Shown: in pieces, positions 56,229-64,000 of the stretch
Layout of the letters: every line of letters starts with the position of its first letter
How positions within the stretch are numbered: position 1 is the stretch's first letter
Assembly: GCA_029961685.1 (NCBI GenBank)
Contig: JARWKL010000005.1
Coordinates: forward strand, 1,364,001-1,428,000
Source: Aristolochia californica
Taxonomy: Eukaryota > Streptophyta > Magnoliopsida > Piperales > Aristolochiaceae
Direction: 5' to 3'
Length of the DNA: 64,000 nt
The notes under the pieces: model-generated
Seen by the model: only the letters and a program-made list of their open reading frames with translations
Databases searched by the model: none
Told to the model about the DNA's origin: nothing
Program-made: the position numbers and the translations under genes

Positions 56229-58651
56229 TCAAATCCTTTTTACGATGAGATTTACCGTGTCTTCGGGTCCCAGAACCAGTCTGTAAGCGACCGCATGGCG
56301 GTAGGTCGGCGATGGGAAGAAAGCAAACTTGGAGAGGATGACGGAGAGGACGATCTTTAACTGAACCATGGCGAAGTGTTGGCCGAGGCAGATGCGAGGG
56401 CCGACGCCAAAGGGAATGTATGCGAGAGGGAGCTCGCATGCGCCGGAGACGCCGTTGGCGAACCTCTCAGGGTTGAATTCCTGGGCGTCTGGTCCCCAGA
56501 GCTTTGGGTTCTGGTGCAATTCCATGGTGGGGATCCAAATGTTCAGGCCTTTGGGGATATCAAGGTCACCGATTTTCATGTCGCGCCGGGCTTCCCTTTG
56601 TATGAGGAGGGCGACTGGGTACAGCCTCATTGTCTCATGGATTATCATCGTCAGCTGAAAGAAGCAGAATTAACCGTTTAGAATAGTTATATGTGTATGC
56701 TTTCTTATAAGAGGGCTGCCCCTGGTTTCCCTTTCCCCTCCGGCGACGGGAGATGAGGAAGGAGGGGAGTTCCCTGCCCCTTCTCTGTCGCCGAGATCCT
56801 TTCCTTTTCTTCATAATGTTTATTTTTTAAAGGGCTGCGTGCCCTTTATTCATGGAGAAGTAGCTATATTCCATTAGAAGAAACACTTAATTTACATATT
56901 AGAATATAGGATTAAGGGAATTTCCCTTAAATACTCATTTAAAATAAAATATTTTCAAAAATACCACATCATCAAAATATTTCTAAAACTATCCAACTTT
57001 GATGTGTCATCTTACGTGGCAGATGACATGGTAAATAATGATGTGGCAGATGACGTGTAGATCTATGTTTACTGCACTGAAGACGTGGCCACACATAAAC
57101 ACATAAGCATTTGACCGGTCAAAGTTGAGTAATTTTAGAAATATTTTGATGACGTCGATATTTTTAAAAATATTTTATTTTAAATAAGTATTTAAGGAAA
57201 TTCCCTAGGCTTTATAGCAGTTTTGGTTTTGAAAAATAGAGTTTCAGCGGGGATTGAAGAGGTAAGAGGTAGCTTACCACTTTCATCTTGGAGGTCATAT
57301 CTGCGTCGGATGCGCGACCGTTAAAGACTTCTTGAATCTCCGCTCGGACGCGTTCTTGCCATTTGGGGTGTTTGGCTAGGAGGAGGAGGACCCAGGCCAC
57401 GGTAGTGGCGCTGGTTTCATGGCCGGCGAAGTAGACTGTCTTGCAGTTGTCGATTATGAAGCTTCTGGCCATCCTCTTGGAGATGTAGCCGTCTCTGACA
57501 CTGTTGAGGATGACTTGCAGAAGGTCCCTCGCCACCGCCTCCTTACGATTTTCCCTCTCCTTGATCACTTTAATGATCGATAACCTGATTTCCTTGTCCA
57601 GCCTCCACGCCTCCCTGTTACTCTTTTTGGGGATGTATCTGCGCGACCCCTCAATGCACGCTTAGTTTGTGATTTTGCCTGAAAGAAACCGATTGAGTAG
57701 CAGCAACAGAGATTTTAAGCACTCACCTCAATCCGGGGATACCAATATCTCCAGTCTGCTTGCTCAGGGCAATTTGGAGAGTCTTGAGCTGTGAGAAAAT
57801 CTCCTTCCCTTCGCCGAAGGAGCTCCCAAAACAGGCTTTTGAGATTACATCTGCAGTGTAGGCTCTCAAATCTGGATCGACGTTCATGTCTACTACTCCA
57901 CCAGCCGAATCCAGTCTCTTCTCCCAATTGTCTGTCAAGGTCTCCAGACTCTCCAACATCATGCCTGTCATTCCCTGTTAAGGATGATAGAATTAGTGTT
58001 CTACAGGAACGAAGTTGTTAAAGATCTGGAAACATGAACAAATGGGTAGCAGCCGATGGAGCTACCTTGATCTTATCCATGAAGAACTCCGGAGCAATAC
58101 TTTTGCGCTGCATCACCCAGATATCACCACTCGATGCCATGACGCCATTGCCTAACATGGCTCCTCTGTTCTTCCTTAGGTAAGGACTCTTCCCCAGATC
58201 GATCGTCTTCATGAGGATCAAGTCCTTTGCCAGTTCACTGTCCGCAATGTGCAGTACAGGGACCACGCCGGTTGAGAAGGTAAACACAGGACCTGGAAGC
58301 AGGATAGTCACATTAGTTAAAGTTGCAGAAGGGGGTGTAGTAATTATGTTTTCAGAGATGCTCACCATAAATCTTCTTCCACTCTTCCAGGTGAGGAAAC
58401 AAGTATTGACTGTAGTCGTGGGACAACCGACCACCGGGCTCCGGCCGAGGTTGAACAGTCTTGGCTTGGATTTTCCTGACCTCGGGGATGTTTCCCAGGA
58501 AGAACGAAGGCCGAGGACCGTAGATCCCCTGCTTCTCAAGCTTCCGCCGGATTCTCTGAGGCTTCAACCGGAGCTCATCGTAGAGAAACAAGAACAGGGT
58601 GCAGATACCCATCAACAGAAACGAAAGCCACATTTTCGGATAAAATTCCAT
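56229..58651 (-). CDS. Cytochrome P450, CYP714-like (gene B, copy 2), 5 exons
   Basis: Unit-2 copy of gene B. Exons on the minus strand are 58651-58366, 58292-58066, 57974-57727, 57638-57278 and 56654-56229, encoding an identical 515-aa protein. AGHETS 325-330, E381/R384, PERF 436-439 and Cys463 are intact. Introns also look identical, including the MITE at 56915-57207. The offset from copy 1 is a constant 35,689, so no indel separates the two genes. Family and role are as for copy 1. Confidence 0.88.
56915..57207. mobile_element. Intronic MITE, unit 2 copy
   Basis: Copy of 21226-21518 in intron 4 of gene B copy 2. Confidence 0.75.
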
Positions 58652-59093
58652 CTTATTTCTCCTCTCCACACTCTCTACTCTGCTCACTCCTGCAAGCCAC
58701 TTTTATTGAGTTGATTGGATGGTTTGTTATCCTTAGAACCACTAGTTATACTTTCCCCATACAATAACATTTCTTTTTTAAGAAATCACTCCAATCAATT
58801 CTCGTGCCATGGTTGATAATTCTACCTACTTGACACTTATCAGGCACTTATCAGAAAGCACCATTGAATGGATGCAATAACAAAAAAGAAAGTCGCTTAT
58901 ACAAGTCTAAGAAATGTAAGATTAGGAAATGAGAATTTGACCATTATTAGTCCAAAAAATAATTAGTAAAAATGAGATAATGATCAAAATTTTCTTTTCA
59001 CTAATTATTTTTTTAGAATAAAATGGTCAAATTCTTATTTTCTTTTCCTTTCTTTTATTTTTCATGGGCCAAATAGACATCTTGGCTTTCCAC

Positions 59094-59699
59094 TATGGGG
59101 TTCAATAGAATTTCTCAAGTGGAGTATCGAGTCAAATGAGCTCTTTCAACTTTGATTATGATACTTCACCAATGAAAGGAGGTGGTATATTTTGGTAGGT
59201 CTAATGAGAGATAATCCTTTCAAGCACTACGAGGAGAGATAATTTCCAATACCAATATGGGGTTCAAGAGAGTTTCAAATGAGGTCATTCAACTTTGATT
59301 ATGATACTTCACCACTGAAAGGAGGTGGTACATTTTGGTAGGTCGAATGAGAGATAATCCTTTCAAGGACTACGAGGAGAGATAATTTCCAATACCAATA
59401 TGGGGTTCAAGAGAACTTCAAATGAGGTCATTCAACTTTGATTATGATACTTCACCACTGAAAGGAGGTGGTACATTTTGGTAGGTCTAATGAGAGGCAA
59501 TCCTTTCTTATAAGGACTATGAGGAGAGAGAATTTCCAATACCACTATGAGGTTCGAGAGAATTTCTCAAAGTGGAGTATTGAGTCAGATGAGGTCTTTC
59601 AACTTTTATTATGAAACTTCACCTCTGAAAGGAAGTGGTACCTTTTTGTAGGTCTAATGAGAGGCAATCCTAAAGGGTAGATGGGGCCTCCTTTTCTTA
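59094..59699. repeat. ~143-162 bp tandem repeat, unit 2 copy
   Basis: Copy of 23405-24010, four units, with no visible difference. Confidence 0.85.
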
Positions 59700-61238
59700 T
59701 AAGGACTATGAGGAGACTATGACAATGTTTGAAATTTTGGAGCAAGCCTCAAATCCTTTTGGGATAATGATAATTTAGTAGACAATCACTTGATCATTTG
59801 GTGCATATTTTATACTAAAATAAAGTGGAGAATAAACAAGTTATAGGGATGTGGACTTCGACTTAGTGCCCTACAAAATAATCTTTGAGTAGGGTCCTTC
59901 ATAAACAATTCTTTTTCTATTTGGTATGTTTTACATAAAAAAATATCCAAATGCTTTTTGCATTTGATTATTTTCTTTTGTTTTGTTTTTTAATCAAGCC
60001 AATAGTTAACTTATCTCATCCTTAAGTGACTTTTCCTTACTTAGACCAATGAGATCACTAGTTGGTTCATTTAAAAAATCACAAAAAATAATGGCTTCTT
60101 GATAGAAATGATTAAATGATATAGAAGCTCATGGAACCTATCTTAATAATAAATAAATAACGAAAAACCCGTACCATGCATGAGGAGAAATGAAGAACAG
60201 ATAATAGTAAAAAATTAAATTAAACGAAAAGACTATTACCTCTTAAAAGAATAATAGCTAAAAATAAAATTAAAAAAATGGAAAATAAAATAAAATAAAA
60301 TAATTAATTACATAACTCTTGAACAAGCAATACAATGTATTACTCGTATGTCTTAGAAGTATCTATCATTTTTTTCTTTTTCACAGTCATTTGAATCTTT
60401 GGGCTTGAGTCTTCTAGACCTTTTTGGTTTTTTCATAGACGTCTACTTATTACATTTTAATAAATTTGAATCAAATCTCTTGGGCCGCTAGTAAAAACCA
60501 AACATTTTTCAATATATGATGCATTTCAATTTTTTGAAACCATTGCATATTAAATAAGATAAAATCAATACTTTAAAAAAAGATAAAAATGGAAAATCAG
60601 GAAAAATAATAATAAAATTAATAAAGGGATCAAAAGACATAAATAAACAACATCAAGAATCAATAAATAGAAGTAAAAAAAATATCAAAATGAAAAATAA
60701 TAATTATTAACTAAATAAAATCAGAAGATAATTTTTTCTATATTAAACAGTAAAAAACTAAAAATTAAATTAAATAATTATATAATTTTTAATAATTATC
60801 AATATTATTAATTTAGTTAATTAAACAGGTAAAATAATAAGTAATTAAAAATTAATATAATATGTTTTATTATAAATTATATAAATGAACTAATAAACAA
60901 TATATACATAAATAAAAACCATACAAGTAATAATAACTAATTATTATATTAACTAAAATATATTTATGATATTATTCAAGTATAAATTTCAGTTGGATTT
61001 TAAAACACATATACTATTAGTTAAAATATGTAATAAAAAGGGTAAAGATAAGTAATTAATAAATTTAAAATTATAAGCAATAAAGAAAAAACTGAAAAAT
61101 ATTTGTAACTTTTTAAACTATAAATCTAATTGTAAAATTGTAACTTAAATAATTAATGAACATTAAATAATAAATGTTATTAATTATTTTAATCAATATA
61201 ATCATATTAAGGTAAACATTCGGTAATTAAAAAGATGT
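59700..61238. other. AT-rich intergenic DNA, unit 2
   Basis: Copy of 24011-25549; nothing recognised. Confidence 0.55.
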
Positions 61239-61241
61239 TAA

Positions 61242-61421
61242 GGGTCTGTTTGAAACTCCTAGAAAGAAAATGAGAATTTGACCATTTTTTCCAAAAATAG
61301 TTAGTGAAAATTAAATAATGATCAAATTCTCCTTTTCACTGACTATTTTTGGGAATAATAATTGTCAAATTATTATTTTATTTTATTTTATTTTCTTTTT
61401 CATGGGATTCCAAACAGACCC
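61242..61421. mobile_element. Tourist-type MITE, unit 2 copy
   Basis: Copy of 25553-25732 with TAA on both sides. Confidence 0.82.
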
Positions 61422-62039
61422 TAAGTAATTAAAAACATAAAAGCAAGGAAATGGTTAAAACAGAAAACTAAAAAGAAAGAATGTAAATAGATTTACTACA
61501 TTATTAGAGTATAAATTAAAAATAACAAAACTTTAACTTAGATAAATATTAATTAAAATAAGTAGTAGAAATAAAGAAGGTGAAATAATAACTAATTAAT
61601 AAATTTAAATTAAAACCATAAGTTTAATAAGTAATAAAAAAATTAAAATAAAACCTAATGAGGAAAATGAAAAAAAATGAATAAACGAAAATGAAGAATA
61701 AGTAGTAGTAACCAAATAAAGTCAAAATTGAATTTTTAGATATTTTAAACAGTCAAATGTAAACTTAAAATAGTAAAATAACTTTTTTAATAAACATGCC
61801 ATAGTAGTCATCTAACATATAAAAGTCTAAGAGTTGTAGGACACAATGTCGATATGACACCCCGGTGTAAAAAATATTTTGAGTAAGGCTACATGGGAAT
61901 TATCCAAATTTGCACATAACAAACAGAAATGTTCTTCCAAGTTTGCATGTTCAACATCTTAGAATAAGCAAGTCATCAGATACATTTTACTCCAAGAAAT
62001 ATAATTAAAGGAAATGCAAATAGCCTTCTAATTCAACTT

Positions 62040-62400
62040 AGCAGCTCACAACCTGTTCACAAGGAGATTAACACCATTCCTAGGCTCCAAAAAATCTTGA
62101 AAGTGGGTGCATGGATATATCTGGGAGAGAGAGAAAATGCAAACTTAGAAAGGAGAAGAGACAAGACTACCTTAAGCTCTACCATGGCAAAGTTCAACCC
62201 CAAGCATGTTTGAATCCCTAAACCGAAAGGCATCTACACATATGGGTGCGTACAAGCATTCAAAACCCCATCCCTGAACCTCTATGGTCGGAACTTGTTT
62301 CTAGTCCAGCCCCCAGATTTCTGTGTCTCGGTGCAACTCAGAAATGGAGATCCAAATGGTGAAGCCTTTGGAAACACATATGCCTCCAAACACCGTATCT
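62040..62400 (-). pseudogene. P450 exon-5 fragment, unit 2 copy
   Basis: Copy of 26351-26711, with the same TAG and 1-base deletion, so it was already dead before the units were duplicated. Confidence 0.9.
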
Positions 62401-62404
62401 TCCA

Positions 62405-63357
62405 AGTTGTCTATGTAGAGTGTGTGCTAATAAGTTATTTTGAGATGTATGCCTAATAGAATATCACTTGTATGTGAATGAGAAGTTGTCGAGCTAAGCA
62501 AGAAAAGAAAAATAAGAGGTTGACAAAGAGAGGAAGAAAGAAATGTAGATATATAATGTTGTTAGACAATAATGAATCTAAATATTTATTTCATGGGTCT
62601 ATAACTTCTCTTTATGAAAGTTATTTATTTCAAACATTTTTTGTGTTGTTACTTTTTTGAAAACAAGATTATTGTTCTTGCAAACATACTCCAAATGCAA
62701 GTTCATATGATATCTTACCTTCTCATCTACCTAGACTATCATCAGTCTCACGCCATGTACCGTCTCAAGAGATGGATTCGATGGAGCCACCATCTGAGGT
62801 GCATGATAGTGAATTTCTTGAGGATGGGATAAAAATCTACTAATTATTATCACTCATTTATGTTAAATTATATTTTTCTACTAGTAATTTAAGTTTTGTG
62901 TATATAAATATATTCACTCCATTGCCTTCCACATCATCTCCATCCACATTGTTTCCATTTGTTTCCTCACAGACAAGGTGATCACAAGGCTTGATCAAGA
63001 AGATCCTGGTGGAGAGTTTGGAGATTTGTATAGGAGGGCATTGAAACCCTATAGTCCACTTTTCACTCATTGGTTGGGTCATATCTTGAGGACTCATATA
63101 GAGGTGAAGGTGGAAAGGTTCAAAGCCTACACTGAAGATCAATTAACTTGTGTGTATTCTTATATTGAGGTAATGTTACAAATTACTCAATTAAAATTTC
63201 CCTTCTTACTTTTTTCTAGCTTGCAATGTTAAGTTTGATAATATTTTGTGTTATAGGAGAAGTTTAATATTGATATGAATAGTAATGCGGAGGCACGAGC
63301 AGTCGTGCCTTCTATACTGGGTGATACATTTCAACAACATTGGATTTCTATGCACGA
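62405..63357 (+). pseudogene. CACTA transposase relic, left part (unit 2)
   Basis: Copy of 26716-27668, ending at CACGA where the next LTR element begins. Confidence 0.6.
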
Positions 63358-64000
63358 TGTTGGAAGACATGGCCCAAGCCCACACGACCAAGGAAAACTC
63401 ATATATTGAAGTGCATTAGAAGATGGGCCCAAGCCCATAAGACCAAGGAAGACCCATGCATCCAAGAGAGATTGAAGTTGGGGTCAAGGCCCAAAGATCA
63501 AGGATAAGGCCCATAGGCCCACATACATTGATGGTAGGATGGTAACTAAAGAGTCATCTCATAGAGATGACATTTATGTAATTAAGGTAAAGTTCTAGGG
63601 TTAAAACCCTAAACTCTAAGTTCAGGGGTATTATTATAATATTTTAGTTTCATAAATCTATAAATAGAGCTTTAGGGGGAGGGTTAGAAATAATCAATTC
63701 TATAACCCTTCGTCGTCTAGTTTTCTCCCAATGAGTTTCTCTCCCTTTTTCTCCATGAGCTAAATTCATGGAGTCCTGAAAATCAACATAGTATCAGAGC
63801 TTTGATTTTCAGGATTCTGACTATGGTTTTTCAGGTTTCATTCTCCTTTGTGTAGGGTTAGAAAATTTTTTCTCTTCTTTTATTTCTTAGTCTCGTGCAT
63901 TGTTTTGCTTTCTTATTTTGATTAAATCTTCCTGCCTTGAGTCTCTGAAGCCGAACTAACAAGTGCTAGTTCCTTAATTTTTTTTCCTTCCTGCTCATTA
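63358..64000 (+). mobile_element. 5' end of the non-coding Copia-type LTR element (unit 2), cut by the window edge
   Basis: 5' LTR 63358-63788, primer site TAGTATCAGAGC from 63789, then leader. It differs from 27669 onward by a C/G change near 63715. Its presence shows that the LTR element occurs again at the right end of the second unit, so a further unit boundary lies beyond 64,000. Confidence 0.85.

Overview
The window is plant nuclear DNA, most likely from a eudicot. It holds intron-containing cytochrome P450 genes with GT-AG introns, Copia and Athila-type (Ty3/gypsy) LTR retrotransposons with plant tRNA primer sites, MITEs, CACTA (En/Spm) relics and long AT-rich intergenic stretches. The species cannot be read from the sequence.

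The whole window is periodic. Bases 1 to about 28,311 recur almost unchanged at 35,702 to 64,000. The offset is 35,701 at the start and drifts to 35,689 through small indels. The window therefore spans about 1.8 units of a ~35.7 kb tandem repeat and is cut inside a unit at both ends. One LTR element (27,669-36,396) runs unbroken through base 35,701, so that base is not a breakpoint.

One unit, left to right: the 3' end of a non-coding Copia-type LTR element (1-695); the right half of a CACTA transposase relic (696-1560); P450 gene A (minus, 2104-4769, 5 exons, 515 aa); a possible DNA transposon with a 25-bp minisatellite (5684-7135); a minus-strand Copia relic (7537-13044) split by an Athila-type deletion derivative (8693-12530); a second CACTA relic (13582-15029) interrupted by a nearly full-length Copia element (15035-20276); P450 gene B (minus, 20540-22962, 5 exons, 515 aa, a MITE in intron 4); ~145-bp tandem repeats (23405-24010); an AT-rich tract with a Tourist-type MITE; a dead P450 exon-5 fragment (26351-26711); the left half of the first CACTA relic (26716-27668); and the LTR element (27669-36396), which carries a nested Athila-type element (29049-34616). 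The second unit repeats this order.

The only intact host genes are the P450s: two paralogues, each present twice with identical coding sequence. Both look like the CYP714 family of clan 72, whose characterised members oxidise gibberellins or, in some eudicots, triterpenoids. Everything else is mobile DNA in layers, and target-site duplications and empty-site paralogues let the insertions be ordered. No previously undescribed molecular system was found. The notable points are the young P450-carrying tandem array (or an assembly duplication mimicking one), the uneven divergence between its copies, and the nested-element record.
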